Of a DNA stretch of 64,000 nt, positions 1-12,704 are shown piece after piece. The stretch spans positions 204,486,618 to 204,550,617 of the forward strand of contig CP136065.1 of NCBI GenBank assembly GCA_032622095.1, given 5' to 3'. This DNA is from Siphonodentalium dalli. Taxonomy: Eukaryota > Mollusca > Scaphopoda > Gadilida > Siphonodentaliidae. Position 1 is the first letter of the stretch. Each line of letters begins with the position of its first letter. The notes beneath the pieces are model-generated. The model had not been told where the DNA came from and did no database searches. It worked only from the letters and a program-made list of their open reading frames with translations. The position numbers and the translations under genes were made by a program.

Positions 1-673
1 AGGGACGTTCCGCGGTCGGGTTGGGGGTCGGTGAAGAATAGAGAATGTCCGTATAAGAAAAGTCAGTGTTCGTTGTGAATCCATTAAGTTACACCATCGA
101 GTCGCACTCCGACGTCACGTACTCCTCGTCGGTCCTGTTGTTGAGGTTGGCGTAGTTCCTCTTGTAGTCGGCGAACTCTTTGAACTCTTCGGACGACTCG
201 GAAACAGAGCGCTTCAGCAAATTCACGGGAGGTCTCGTGTCCATGTCCGAGAACAAACTTGGAGAATCCTCAAAAAATGGATTCAGGAGGCCTTCCTTTG
301 TCGCGGTGGATAAATCCACCGGAGGGACAGGGAGTTCCCCTGAATCTGCCTTCTGCTTCTCAGCAGTGGTGTCCACCACTGCTGACTCCATCGCCCTGCT
401 CCCTGGCATCGAGGGATCCAGGATGAAATCCATTACCTCCCTCGCCATCATGGAGGAAGGCTCCCCCAGAGGGGACGAGGGCGGAGGCTTATCCCCCTGG
501 TTTGCACCAGGGGGCGCTCCTAGCGACAACGAAGGAGGTGTCTCACCAAATGATGCCAATAATTCCCCCGCCATCACGGAGGAGTCCTCTACTGCAGGGA
601 CAAGGGGTGCTCCCAGTGACGCCACAGAAACTCTCAAACCGGCAGCAGCGGCGTACGACTTCGGTGGGTTTTG
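1..673 (-). pseudogene. LINE ORF1 C-terminal fragment (U2-LINE family), left-truncated by window edge
   Basis: The region is closely similar to 52602-53350, the 3' part of ORF1 plus the start of the inter-ORF region of LINE copy A. The open frame 89-637 encodes the Pro/Ser/Thr-rich, acidic tail of ORF1 (segments such as SLGAPLVPAVEDS and the end EEYVTSECDSMV). Homology stops abruptly at about 673, just after the segment that follows the zinc knuckle in other copies, so the knuckle and N-terminal domain are missing. On the minus strand this is loss of the 5' part. ORF2, if present, would lie left of the window. No U2 sequence is seen at the break, unlike the array copies. Confidence 0.8.
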
Positions 674-1878
674 ATATAATCTGTCTTTGGGAACCTCTGA
701 GCCGGAAAGTAAATTCTTTGTGATGGTGGAGGAGTATAGGATCGTATGTCATTGTCTGTTTTGGAATAGCTGAATCCCATTCTCTGCACACTTGGCGTGG
801 TTAACACAACCGCGGTATAACACTGCTTACGTTTTCTTTCTGGAATAAGAAAGCACATTTCACAAACCGAAATACATATATGCACTAAAATAATTACTTG
901 GAACCTACCACATAATATCCCAAATAATTACCTCTCCGAACAATAAGTAGTTCCCTAATTGACAGCACTGAAGTGAACTGCCAAACCCGAAACAAACTGG
1001 GCTGGATATTTTACATTTTGAAATTACTCCTGAGGCATAAACAACCATATACCAAATCGTCTTATTACTGACCACATAACCCATATTATATTGTTGTGAA
1101 TTTATAAATATAGTCGCTGTAATCCAAAATATTTTGAAATTGTAACATTGTGTATATTCCTCTCTATATTTCAAAATGAGGACAAGTTTATCATTAAATT
1201 GTATTGAATAGACAATAATAATAATGATGTAAATGTATTTTTTTTGGTGATGGCTTAAAATAAATTCGTTTGGGAATGGCATACCCTTTCCTTAGTCCAG
1301 CATATTTTTCATCAAATCCATCCTTTAAATAGCATTTGATTTGTATATTCTAGTTAACAGATGCAGTTGTAGTTTTGTATAGTTGCTATATACTTCACAA
1401 AAACATATCTCAGTCGCTGTTTTGTATCCAAGTGACAATATAATATTAAGGTTTGGTATTTTGTGGTGATTTGCATGTCTCAATTGTCTTTCAAATGGTA
1501 ACTATCAAGTTCAATATATTCGAGTTGATGTATAATCACCAACAAATTATTTCCGCCACTAATATGTTAGCCTATATAGCAACAGGAGCAACCGGCCTAT
1601 CGAATGAGTATGTATATTATCTCTCAAGACAAACAGCACTATATCGATAAATTTATAATATCTAATGTGAATCATATCCATAAAATTTATGTTGACTCGT
1701 ATAGCATACACTATCACCAATAACCCGGTTGATTGCATGGCATTCGAACATACCCAACATGAGGTAAACAAGTCTCGCCCTAGGTAGAACATTGGGCGAG
1801 AATTGCGACTGCCCGGTGCCACAGGAGCAACCAGCCTATTAGTAGATATGCATAATATATATTTCAAGGCATCCAATA
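674..1878. other. AT-rich stretch without recognisable gene
   Basis: No coding potential is convincing. A 37-bp segment at 878-914 recurs exactly at 18470-18506. A hairpin with 8-bp arms (TCTCGCCC / GGGCGAGA) lies near 1772-1801. Two related short segments containing CAGGAGCAACC occur near 1583 and 1821. Confidence 0.5.
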
Positions 1879-3025
1879 TAGTCGGGGAGCCAATAAGGTC
1901 CACCTGCACCCCCCCGATGATTACAAATAACCTTATTTTTATTGTTCCCTATGGTATCCAGATAAAGAATCCGGATTTCACCGAAAAATAAAGGTGGCCC
2001 TACTAGGTGCTAGAGCCATTTGAATCCAAGATGGCCGCTATTTCCTCTAATTCAGACCAGCTGTATTTAATCGTTGTAATAGATCGGTTGTTAGCAAAAG
2101 ACAGACAAAATGTATACCATTTTGTTGGTATGATGTCTTTCTTCAAAATGACGGCAAATAATTTCGAAAAAAAATCAAAATGGACGCCGAAAAATGACGT
2201 CATATGCACGAAAATAGGAAATTTAATTGATATTTCACCATATCTTCCATTTTTCTTCACATTAATCATTAGTAAATGGCAATGTTTTTGAGACAGTTAT
2301 CAAGCGTGATATTATAGCGGTCATTTTAAGACATTTGCCATTGACGAGGGTTCCGTAATAGATACAGAAAGAGGATTTGAAAAAGAGGGGTGAAATTTTC
2401 GATTTTTTTTGCAAGACGATTTTGATAGTCATTTTATCGACAAACCACACAGGATGTTAATAGAATGTCAACAACTATGTGCTTTATTTTATTGGACGGA
2501 TGTTTTACTTCAATGGGAATGAAATTGGTGTAGCAAATTTCCAAAATGGCCGCCGAAAATATGAAAAATGGTAAATATTGCCCCAGGGTGTCCTGCAATG
2601 GCTTACACGTTATGGTTGATATATATAATTGGCTAATCTGTATTATATACATTGAATACTAACATGTCTGATGCACCATGGGTCATTGGTACTATTGTCA
2701 CCACTGACATCACCATAAATATTGGATTTTTCTCTCACAAACTTGACATAAATATCGGCAAAAATTCACTTTTCAGGGTTGGACAATTGTTTTAAGTAAA
2801 ATGCAACTATCATTGGTATCAAAGGTATTTATTGTTTTGGTCTATCTTAAATGTGTCACACTACGGTGTTTATAGACCAAATTGCTCAAGATGGCTTCCA
2901 AAATGGCAACCAAATTGTAAAAAGTTAATTTTTTACATATATCCCGAACATTATTCTCTGCGTTATCTGACAAGGTAGTAAATTGTGACTCACTTGGTTA
3001 TTATACGTGTTAGTTAATTGTTTCT
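1879..3025 (+). mobile_element. Single arm of the TAGTCC palindromic transposon family
   Basis: It begins TAGTCGGGGAGCCAATAAGG, matching the start of the complete element at 6783. Its interior follows the left arm of that element, for example 2530-2990 against 7440-7900, including the paired ATGGC motifs. Homology fades near 3025 and no inverted partner arm is found downstream, so this is a truncated or solo-arm copy. The early part is more diverged than the later part. No open frame of note. Confidence 0.7.
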
Positions 3026-3959
3026 TATCTGGACATGGATAACATCACCATTTTCTCCGACTATGCGTGACTTTCTGGCAAATCATGTGATACCACTTGC
3101 TGCAATATGTGCACTCTTATCATGCTGTAATAACAATCGGGTATTGAGCATCCTATGTACGAACAGTTCTTTTCAAAGTCAACTTCCGTGTACCTGAGCT
3201 TTCTGCTGCAAGACAATGTGAATTTTGGGAATTTAGTAATATGTTTGTCTTTCAAACATTTCAAAAGGTGGCTTCGTATATCATGTACCCTAAACCCGGA
3301 ATAATCTTGTCTTCCAAATGCTGGATTAAAACAAAATTCAGTAAGATTAGCCAAGACAAAGACTCCACTATTCGTCGTCACTATTTGTTTGTTTTTGGAT
3401 ATGGGGTCAGGGCCTGATCCAGGTTTTATTTGGGGACACCTCCCGCTGACCGAAGGTTATCGCCGACTGCCGAAGGCAGTAGCCGGGCAGAGTATGAGAG
3501 GGGTGGCCCCTCACTTTTGGGGCGGTCCTGGGGGCCTCCCTGGGAATTTTTTTGAAATTTCAATGCTCTGAGAGTGATCTTGGGCATATCTGAAGGATGA
3601 TTTTCATTTTTTAACCAAAGAGAATTTTATACTTTCAGTAGCTATTAATATGACCAGTCACGTAAGCTAGAAAACAAAATTAATTTAATACATGAATTCA
3701 ATTTATATTTATACACAAAAGAAAAGACACAATGAACCAACATATTTATTTCAACTTACAAGATAACATTGTTTTTAACAGAATTAAACAAACACACATA
3801 ATGATAACAGATTAATATATTATCATAATAATGCATCATATAATCTAATAATGTATATTATGCCCCACTGTATGACTGAGATGAAAAAGATAGAATGAAC
3901 AGTCCTGCAACGTTTTTTATTATTTCTTATTCTAGGTTTGTCGTTAAACACTCTCAAAA
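3026..3959. other. Unassigned DNA, possible transposon end near 3400-3600
   Basis: No gene is seen. The stretch 3400-3560 is locally GC-richer (a GGGGTCAGGGCCTGATCC start and a GGGGCGGTCCTGGGGG segment followed by a T-run). This resembles the end of a DNA transposon, but no inverted partner was found. Confidence 0.35.
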
Positions 3960-3962
3960 TTA

Positions 3963-6510
3963 TCACGCCCGATAACCCTGTAGGCTGGTCGCTGTGGGTA
4001 GGCATATTGCTGTAGTGATATTGTGTGGCGGTTTTCACATGTGTGCTCAGAATTTAAGGAAAATCATAAATTCTGGAATCCACCCGGCGAGAACGCTTAT
4101 GGCATTAGATAGGACCATGACTGGTGTATTCATACACCATTTGTGATAGCCGTGTGCCTTTAGATATATATTTTTATTACTTAATTTGTCGAATTTTACA
4201 ACCGGTTTTTGTCGTTTATCAAAGAAACTACCTAATATAAATGGTAGAAATCTCGATATGTAGGCTTCATGTACACATGTCACTAGATGCACATTCCATT
4301 GATACAATGAAACCAAAATCCACAATAAAAGACATATTATTCGTTGAAAAATATCGATTTTCCTGAGTGTCATATCACAAATTTATGACAGGCATATTGC
4401 CTCCGCAGATAGGCTCATGGCAAAGCACAAACTTGTTATGATAGGCAAGTGGCATTGTTGATAGGCACGTGGTAAATATTGACCAAGCTCCAATTTAGCA
4501 CTTTAAAGCCAACAATATACAACTTCTGGCATATATTATTTTATAAATACACTCTGGAATGATTATTCATTCATATAAAATAGACAGAACCACACACATG
4601 GGTGCATGACGTGAAAAATAACGCTCGAGTTTGTTACGCGGAATGTTACAACGTTACAACGATGGGGCGCGAGTTGTAACTTGCAGCATAATTTAATTTT
4701 CTCACCACGCACACATAATGTGTGGTTGTTTTATTACACACCCACTAGAACTATTCAACATCGAGATTTAGCTTTTATTGATTCGTTTCTGTCGTAATTT
4801 ATAGCCATTTTTATCAAACTGATAGGCGACTTTATTAATAAAGTTTGTAGTTCTTGTTCAAAAGATAAAGTTGACGTAATTTGTGACTCGTGACGTCGAC
4901 GTTTTCCGTATTGTATATGTGTTGAATACGTTGGTAAAGATATTGTATGGGCTACACTGCTCAATATAAGAAAAATTAACACAATAGGTTCATAATAAAT
5001 TGAATAAATACTAATTATTTCTAAGTTTTAATACATTTCAAAGTTATCAGATTTATTGACTAATTTCTGCATTTAGAAGCAGAATCTTAGATTTAAATGT
5101 CAGAAATATCTTAAATCATCCCGCGATGACAACTCGATGTTTTTTTCTGATGCTCCGATATGATATCTTACTCGGTGAATTTTAGACGCACCCACAAACC
5201 TGCCCCACGGTCTTGACAAAAACATTTACCACTATAAATGCACACGAAATCTCACGGCGATTCCTCCTATATATAGCCCATGAGACAACAGCGCCCACTC
5301 AATTAAGTTAACGCCCCACACACATTTGTATTATTGCTCGGTGCTCCTGTTTATCAGTGTATATGCGGCATAACTGGGTCATGGTCCAGGTCCACTATAT
5401 GTATGCTCTAGCTATACAGGTTCTAGCGTACCCTAATTTTTGCACCTGATATTTCTCTGAGCCCAATGTCTTTACCTATATTGATACCACATAAAATTAT
5501 GTATAACTATTAGCTACATTTAGCATTGGCGGGACATTGAATTATTGTTAATAGCATCGTATAATGTTATTTATTTGTGTGCGGTTTATATTCCATAAAC
5601 CGGCGTAGACATGAATCGTTCTGGTCGAAGAGAAAAAAACAAATATATGAATGCCATTCTTTCGCAGAACGCCAAAAATAAAACCGGCTATAAATGGTAG
5701 CTATATTATCTATATGTAGTGGACCATGACCATTCAGCCTGAAAACTTCACAAAGCTGCATGGCATGGCTCATTGTTTTTACATTAAAATATGCTGAATA
5801 GTTTGGGCTATACATTGTACTTTCCCCATTTTCAATTAAAACCCCATTTTGCAAGTTTGTCACAGTTAAAACGTTTTACATTACAACTGCCAGTATTTAG
5901 TTCTTGGAAATAAGTAGTGTATGTTTCCTGACTCATGGACGATGTGAATTTACAACACTGTGAATAATATAGCATCACAAAAGCGTTTTTCTCAGACTAA
6001 AACCACTATTGATCATTGTGCTACATGCGTTTCTGTGTTTGCCATATGTCTATCCTCTCGGTGTTTGGCTATTCAATATGCCTACCACAAAATTTCGACG
6101 GGACAGTATGTCAAATAGCTTTTTTTAACTGAAAAATGCATTATTTGAGTTCGCAGTCATGTTTGTCTTGTCACTGAGATACTATACCACATGTATCCAC
6201 GAAAATAACTTACAAATCAACATGCTGAGCAAATTTGGGAGTTTGTTTACTTTGAAAGTTTGAAAAAGTCGACAAAATCCAAGATATTTTGTCTTCAAAC
6301 AACATATTCTACAATGCCAAATTGTTACCAAGAGGTTCAACTTATAAATCAGACATTACTGCATCTGACGTGATAAAAAAATCTGACCTTTTGCAGCGTA
6401 TTTTATCAATTATAATCCAAAACATACCTTGGTTGAGAAACCCGCCACGCAATATCTCTACAGCAATATGCCTACCCACAGCCACCAGCCTATAGGGTTA
6501 TCGGGCGTGA
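3963..6510. mobile_element. DNA transposon, 2.5 kb, ~69-bp TIRs, TTA target duplication
   Basis: The left end 3963-4030 starts TCACGCCCGATAACCCTGTA. The right end 6442-6510 is its inverse with only a few mismatches. The element is flanked by TTA at 3960-3962 and 6511-6513. A 3-bp TTA duplication is typical of PIF/Harbinger elements and a few other superfamilies. No transposase is recognisable in the 2.5-kb AT-rich interior, so it is likely non-autonomous. The interior has scattered short repeats of the type ATAGGCAAGTGG / GATAGGCACGTGG near 4440-4470. Confidence 0.75.
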
Positions 6511-6562
6511 TTATGTTGTGTTCTATTTGTTTCCAATTGATATACCTGTATATGTTAGGGCC

Positions 6563-6782
6563 CTAGTAATTAGAACTAATCTCTACGTTAATTATTCATT
6601 TGGTATTATGAGATCCCACCTGATAACCAGGTTGATTTGATCAAATTGTCACTGTTCCTTTACTGTATTGTGTAATTTCGCTTTAATTTGATTGAAATAC
6701 TAAAGTCTGAAGGCTGAATGGTAACAAACCTGAACTATTTGAAGTTTTCAGATGAAAGCTAGATAGAACCAAACATACTTTA
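6563..6782. repeat. Left half of an interspersed repeat split by the palindromic element
   Basis: This stretch matches 31840-32055 base for base apart from scattered differences. The match resumes on the other side of the palindromic element at 11584. The 31840-32215 copy is uninterrupted and therefore shows the empty site. Confidence 0.8.
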
Positions 6783-9700
6783 TAGTCCGGGAGCTAATAG
6801 GGGTACCCTTGCACCCCCCCTGGGACTTAACTTCACCCCACTCATTTTGTTCCTTATTATGTCCTTCAACTTTTAAGCAATGTTAACAAGAAAAAAAAGT
6901 GGCCGTGTAGACTCCAGACAAAATGGCGTCCATCATGGCCGCCGTTTTTCAGCCCAGACCCTAAGTCAGTTTATGCAAATTATAGCGGGAAAATCTTGTA
7001 AAATGTATACAAACGTATATATTTTCGTGAAGCTGAGACATAATGACACATTTTTGAGCCAAAATTGAAACTCACCATCCAAGATGGCCGCCAAAATGGC
7101 CACCGGAAGTTGAAAATATAACATTTTTTCACAAATGTCTTCTAGATCAATTCATGCTGTTTGGAACTGGTTGAGTAGTGGAACTTTATTTTGTGTTTTG
7201 TATATTAACTGATCATTGGAGCAACGAAATATGCAATTATTGGGGTCCTAACCCCTTCCGATCCCTCAAAAATTCGATTTTACAGAATGCGGTATAAGAT
7301 TTCACAAAAAATCACAATTGGGATTCTAGTCATATTTCAACAAGAAATGAACAGAACTTTGTAATGTAAGTGAGGCATATCATTAACTATTAATATTCCA
7401 AATCACTGGAACCAAAATTCTTACTTTGGCTCAAAATGGCTGCCAATATGGCCGCCAAAATATGGAAAATGGTAAATATTACACCAGCGTGTCCTGCAAT
7501 CGCTTACAAGTTGTGGTTGATGTATAAAATTGGCTATTCTGCATTCTATACATTAATACTAACATGTCTGATGCACCATGGTTAATTGTTACTATTGTCA
7601 CCCCTGACATCGTCAAAAATATTGGACTTTTCTCTCAAAAACTTGACATAAATATGGGCAAAAATTCACTTTTCAGGTTTGGACCATTTTTTCAGGTAAA
7701 ATATAACTATCTTTGGATTGAAAGGTGTTTATTGTTTTGGTCTATTTTAAATGTATCACACTGCAGTGTTTATAGACTGAATTGCTCAAGATGGCTTCCA
7801 AAATGGCAACCAAATTTGTAGAATGTTATTTTTTTACATATATCCCGAACATTCTCTGCATTATCCGAAAAGGTAGCATATTGTGACTCACTTGGTTATT
7901 ATACATGTTATTTAATTAACTGACAACTACATGTTCTATTCTGGTTGTCTCAGTTCCTTTTGGAGCATGACAAATTCATTTTAAAGTATGCAATTTTGGC
8001 CACATTTATTGACAGGAAATGGGCAGAACTTTTATACAGAACTGAGATGGATCATAATCTTTCGCGATAAAAAAAATGTCAACATGATACAGTGTGGATG
8101 CCAAGATCATAGCCAGGGAGTCACTCTATGATCATATGTGAGGTGAATAGGTATACAGGGAGTTATTGTATGTCATGACTGATGTGAGTAGGTATACAAT
8201 GAGTGACTATATGGTTATTAGTGGGTTGTCCATGGTAAGATGCATCTAGGTATACAGGGAGAGGTCATGGTCAGGTGTGAGGTCAATCGGTATGCATGGA
8301 GTGACTCTATGGTGTATGATTGTGTATATTCAGTACGGGTGCAACCGGTGTACCTGTATGGTCATTGGTGTGGTGTATGGATATAGCTACATGGTCATCT
8401 ATGTGTTGATTATGTATATATGGAGTGACTGTAAGGTCATGGGAGGTATGTGCATGTGTTGTCTGTATGATCATGGATGGGGTGTGTGGATAAATAGGGA
8501 GTGATTTTATGATTACGGGTAATGTGTACAGGTATACATGGAATAACTGTACGGTCATGATTGAATATGAATACCTGGAGTAAGCTGGGTGGACATTATC
8601 GAGGGTGTGGTTATATAGGGAGTATCCGTGTGGTAATGGTGGGATGTATATTTATATATCTCGTGGATGTATTATCATTTGTGGGTGTATAAGGCTTAGC
8701 TGTATTATCATGGATGGCGTGTATGATTATGCAGTGAATTGCTGAATTGTCATGTGTGAGGTGTATATGCAAGTATGGAGTGTTTGAGTGGTCGTGTGTG
8801 CGTTTTTTTGTATATCTGGAAGGGCTGAATGGCCATTAGTGAGGTTTACATGTATACCTGGAGTAAATCTATAGTCTAGGGTGAGCTGCATATGTATATC
8901 GAGTGGTTATATGACTATGTGTGTCAAATAGGTATACAAGTAGTGACTGTATGGTTAATAGTGAGATGAGAACATGTATGTATACAAGACAGTAGTGACT
9001 GTATGGTCACAAATGTAATGAACATATATACAGGGGTGACTAAATGGTCATGTGTCAGGCGTATGAGTATACCTGGTGCTCCTGTTTGGTGACTTGTGGC
9101 GGTATGGTCATGTGTAGGTTATACGAGTATAACACGTGTTGCTTTATTGTCATGGGCGACGGATATGTGTATATAGCGAGTGGCTATATGGCCATGGATG
9201 AGGTGCACATGCATACATGGAGTGACTATATAGTGACATGGATGGGGTGTATTAGTATATCTTGAGTGGCTATTCGGCTATGGTGTGACAAATAGGGATA
9301 CAAGGAGTGACATGGCCAATGTTGAGGCGAATATGTATACAAGGATTGACCATGATCATGTATGAATGTTTTGAATAGGTACACACGGGGTGACTATATG
9401 GCCATAGGTCAGATGAAGGAGTATACCAGGTGACATGGGTGAGGGTATGAGTATGAAGCGAGTGGCTATATGGCCATTGGTGAGGTGCATATGTATACCG
9501 GAATTACTTTATGGCCATTGTTGTGGTGTTGATGTAGATATTGATTGTCTATTTGACCATGCGTTTGGAGAATAGGTATACAGGGGGTGACCTTATGGCC
9601 AATGGTGAGATGAATGGGTATACAGGGAGTGACTATATGGTTATGGGTCATGTTTAGGCGTATACCCGCATTGTGACGCATGGCTGTATGGTCATCCGTG

Positions 9701-11583
9701 GTCATGGATCAGGTGTACATGTATACAGTGGGTCACTATATTGTTATGTCTGTGGTGTTTATGTATATATGTAATGACTGTGTGCTAATGGGTGGCTATC
9801 GCTTTCCACGCTTAACACCCCCATCTACATAAACATCATCAAGATGGAGAACTCTCTGACATGACCTCTTTATTGATTAACATACCCTTGAGTTATTGTA
9901 GAACGCGATAGCCACCCAAGATACAACCCACCCATTACCACCAAGATATAACCCACCCATTACCCAAGTCACTCCATATGTACATAAACACCACACAAAT
10001 GACAACATAGTAACCCACTTTATACACGTACACCTGATCATGCATCCATACTTGGTTATACCCGTACATACCACAAATGACGATACAGCCACGAGTCACC
10101 ATGTATGAACACCAGGTATACACCTACACCCGACGCATGACAAAAAGTCACTCTATGTATACATATTTACTACATTCACGATCATACAGTCACTCATTGT
10201 ATACATATTCACCTCACCATGGACCATACAGCCCCCACATGTATACATATTCGCCATACACATGACCATAGAGTCAATCCAGGTAAACATATTAATCTCA
10301 GTTCCGTCTCAAAGTTCTGCTCATTTCCTTTCAATAATATGGCCAGAATCACAAAAGAGGTTCTCCGCAAAATTCCATACTGCAACTTTAAAATGAATTT
10401 GTCATGCCCCATACGGAACTGGAACAAATATAATAGAACGTATTTGTCAGTTAATTAACTAATACGTAAAATAACCAAGTGAGTCACAATTTGCTATCTT
10501 TTTCAGATAACGCAGAGAATAATGTTCGGGATATGTTAACTTTTTACAAATTTGGTTGCAATTTTGGAAGCCATCTTGAGCATTTCAGTCTTTAAACATC
10601 ACAGTGTGACACACTTAAGATAGACAAAAACAATAAACACCTTTGATACCAAAGATAGTTGCAGTTTACTTGAACAAATGGTCGAACCCTGAAAAGTAAA
10701 TTTTTGCCAATATTTTTGTCAAGTTTGTGAGAGAAAAATCCCATATTTCTGGTGATGTCAGTGGTGACAATAGTAAAAATGATCCATGGTGCATTAGACA
10801 TGTTAGTATGCAATGTATAGAATACATATTAGCCAATTGTATACATCAACCACAACTTGTAAGCGATTGCAGGACACGCTGGTGTAATATTTACCATTTT
10901 CCATATTTTGGCGGCCATATTGGCAGCCATTTTGAGCCAAAGTAAGAATTTTGGTCCCAGTGATTTGGAATGTTAATAGTTAATGATATGCCTCACTTAC
11001 ATTACAAAGTTCTGTTCATTTCTTGTTGAAATATGACTAGAATCCCAATTGTGATTTTTTGTGAAATCTTATACCGCATTCTGTAAAATAGAATTTTTGA
11101 GGGATCGGAAGGGGTTAGGACCCCAATAATTGCATATTTCGTTGCTCCAATGATCAGTTAATATACAAAACACAAAATAAAGTTGCATTACTCAACCAGT
11201 TCCAAACAGCATGAATTGATCTAGAAGACATTTGTGAAAAAATGTTATATTTTCAACTTCCGGTGGCCATTTTGGCGGCCATCTTGGATGGTGAGTTTCA
11301 ATTTTGGCTCAAAAATGTGTCATTATGTCTCAGCTTCACGAAAATATATACGTTTGTATACATTTTACAAGATTTTCCCGCTATAATTTGCATAAACTGA
11401 CTTAGGGTCTGGGCTGAAAAACGGCGGCCATGATGGACGCCATTTTGTCTGGAGTCTACACGGCCACTTTTTTTTCTTGTTAACATTGCTTAAAAGTTGA
11501 AGGACATAATAAGGAACAAAATGAGTGGGGTGAAGTTAAGTCCCAGGGGGGGTGCAAGGGTACCCCTATTAGCTCCCGGACTA
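6783..11583. mobile_element. Complete palindromic (foldback) DNA transposon, 4.8 kb
   Basis: The ends TAGTCCGGGAGCTAATAGGG (6783) and its inverse (ending 11583) are flanked by TTA at 6780-6782 and 11584-11586. The uninterrupted paralogue near 32055 reads ACTTTACAGT, confirming a 3-bp TTA duplication. The arms 6783-8056 and 10297-11583 are long, highly similar inverted copies. Inside them a minisatellite also switches orientation around a short loop (9803-9904). The arms carry paired ATGGCSGCC motifs. No transposase ORF is apparent; the open frames in the arms are short and mirrored. The superfamily is uncertain. A 3-bp duplication would fit PIF/Harbinger, but the sister element at 25067 has ATC, which is not the usual TWA target. 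Confidence 0.85.
8095..10290. repeat. Minisatellite inside palindromic element, with orientation switch
   Basis: Imperfect units of about 40-60 bp, with a core like GTATACAGGGAGTGACTATATGGTCATG, run from 8095 to 9790 in one direction and from 9911 to 10290 in the opposite direction. The inner junction is a short perfect inverted repeat (GGTGGCTATCGC at 9791-9802, its inverse at 9905-9916) around a roughly 100-bp loop. The left block (~1.7 kb) is far longer than the right (~0.4 kb), so unit number has changed independently on the two arms. Confidence 0.8.
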
Positions 11584-11755
11584 TTACAGTATGATTCCAA
11601 CTGTTAAACTTAAATCTTTTTGTAAACTTAAATGTCTTATGTCAATATATATATAAATACATCAATGCTGTGTTGCGTATCTTGTTATAATATGAATTGG
11701 GACCTGAATTAAAAAATTTTTTTTTTTTTTGCCTTCAATTTGTTTGGGCGCCCAA
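11584..11755. repeat. Right half of the interrupted interspersed repeat
   Basis: Continues the 6563-6782 repeat and matches 32056-32215, ending near a palindromic TTTGGGCGCCCAAAC. The T-run near 11715-11730 corresponds to the T-run at about 32177. Confidence 0.75.
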
Positions 11756-11769
11756 ACTCAATGTCCCCA

Positions 11770-12180
11770 AACCCGGTATACGGGAGTCGAAAACGGGCTG
11801 GGTCATGCCCTGGGGGTATCTTGACTGACAATTTACCATTTTTTTCGCCAGATCCGTAAATAGACTATAACTGGATTTGGGTAGATGTAGTAAGTGGATT
11901 CTTACCACTAAAAGGGAATCGAACACGTACACTGCTTTATCATTATCACAAGGAATGTATGTCGAGGCCACCCAATGACTATGACCAGTGTGGTGGATTT
12001 GCCCCCCAGGCTGGTCACGACTAAATCCGGAAAAGTAATTGAAGGCATTGCACACCACATGGTTGAATGATGATGAAGCAGTCAATGCCACCAGGATGAT
12101 TTGTTAAATTAGGAACCAGTTCCTTTATAACTTCAAAGAATCTAGTATGAGCCCTCTGGAATTTCTGCTCATCAATGAGA
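11770..12180 (-). pseudogene. Ulp1-like (C48) protease-domain remnant
   Basis: Two overlapping minus-strand frames (12021-12257 and 11735-12091) join into one protein-like series after a frameshift. The later part reads GQIHHTGHSHWVAS followed by an acidic spacer and AVYVFDSLL. An HW residue pair followed about 20 residues later by a (V/I)YDSL-type motif is the pattern of Ulp1/SUMO-protease-like domains carried by many invertebrate transposons and multicopy families. The catalytic Cys region is not recognised. It is bordered by a piggyBac-type end at 12197. Identification rests on motif resemblance only. Confidence 0.4.
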
Positions 12181-12196
12181 ATATTAGTGTCGAGAT

Positions 12197-12277
12197 TTAA
12201 CCCTTTGAGTGCCAGGTCCGATTTTTGTATCAACCCATATACCCTGTGCCAATGCATTCTCTTATATATGCGAGTCG
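12197..12277. mobile_element. Truncated piggyBac-type MITE end (TTAA + CCCTTTGAGTGCC)
   Basis: TTAA (12197-12200) followed by CCCTTTGAGTGCCAGGTCCG, running to about 12277, matches in inverse the right end of the MITE at 30792-31234. That MITE end includes the CAATGCATTCTCTTATATAT palindrome arm. The homology ends where LINE ORF1 sequence begins, so only one end is present. Confidence 0.7.
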
Positions 12278-12700
12278 ACCATAGGTCTATTGCAGTGGCC
12301 GTCTATTACATTTGTCGAATCTTTGAACGAAAGAATCTTCCCATAAAGGCGTAATGACCCCATCACAAACTCCCGATTCACATGAAAGGGTACCCACAGC
12401 ACCTTAATAAAAATCTTTCGCTCCCAAAACGGGTGGAAACTGATGGTGAAGCGCAGTGCGCCGCCGTCCACAGGCACAGCACAAAGGCCGGCCTGGTAGA
12501 AGTCGAAATCAGACTGAAGTGAAGAAGAGATACCAGACCCCGAACCGCTCCATGCGGTACAGGGCCTGGATTTTGGACAGATCAACCACATCCTTCAACG
12601 CCGCCATTAATATCTGGCCATTCACCATACCGCGACTCTCTCCACTCACAAGCATCTGGAGGGTCCGAACGACCCTGTCTTCCATGACATAATCTGCCAT
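12278..12700 (-). pseudogene. LINE ORF1 N-terminal fragment (second start)
   Basis: Encodes MADYVMEDRVVRTLQMLVSG, the ORF1 N-terminus of the U2-LINE family, from an ATG at about 12700 down to about 12290, with frame changes (12509-12700, then 12262-12591). It is homologous to 53640-54015 of copy A. It abuts, tail to head, the more complete ORF1 fragment at 12705-13467, so two ORF1 N-termini lie in tandem. Non-functional. Confidence 0.75.
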
Positions 12701-12704
12701 GAGA

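Noticed and set aside
8277-8504. Cys-rich 75-codon frame in the minisatellite
   Set aside because: Translation of minisatellite units; a similar frame appears in other units and on the opposite strand.
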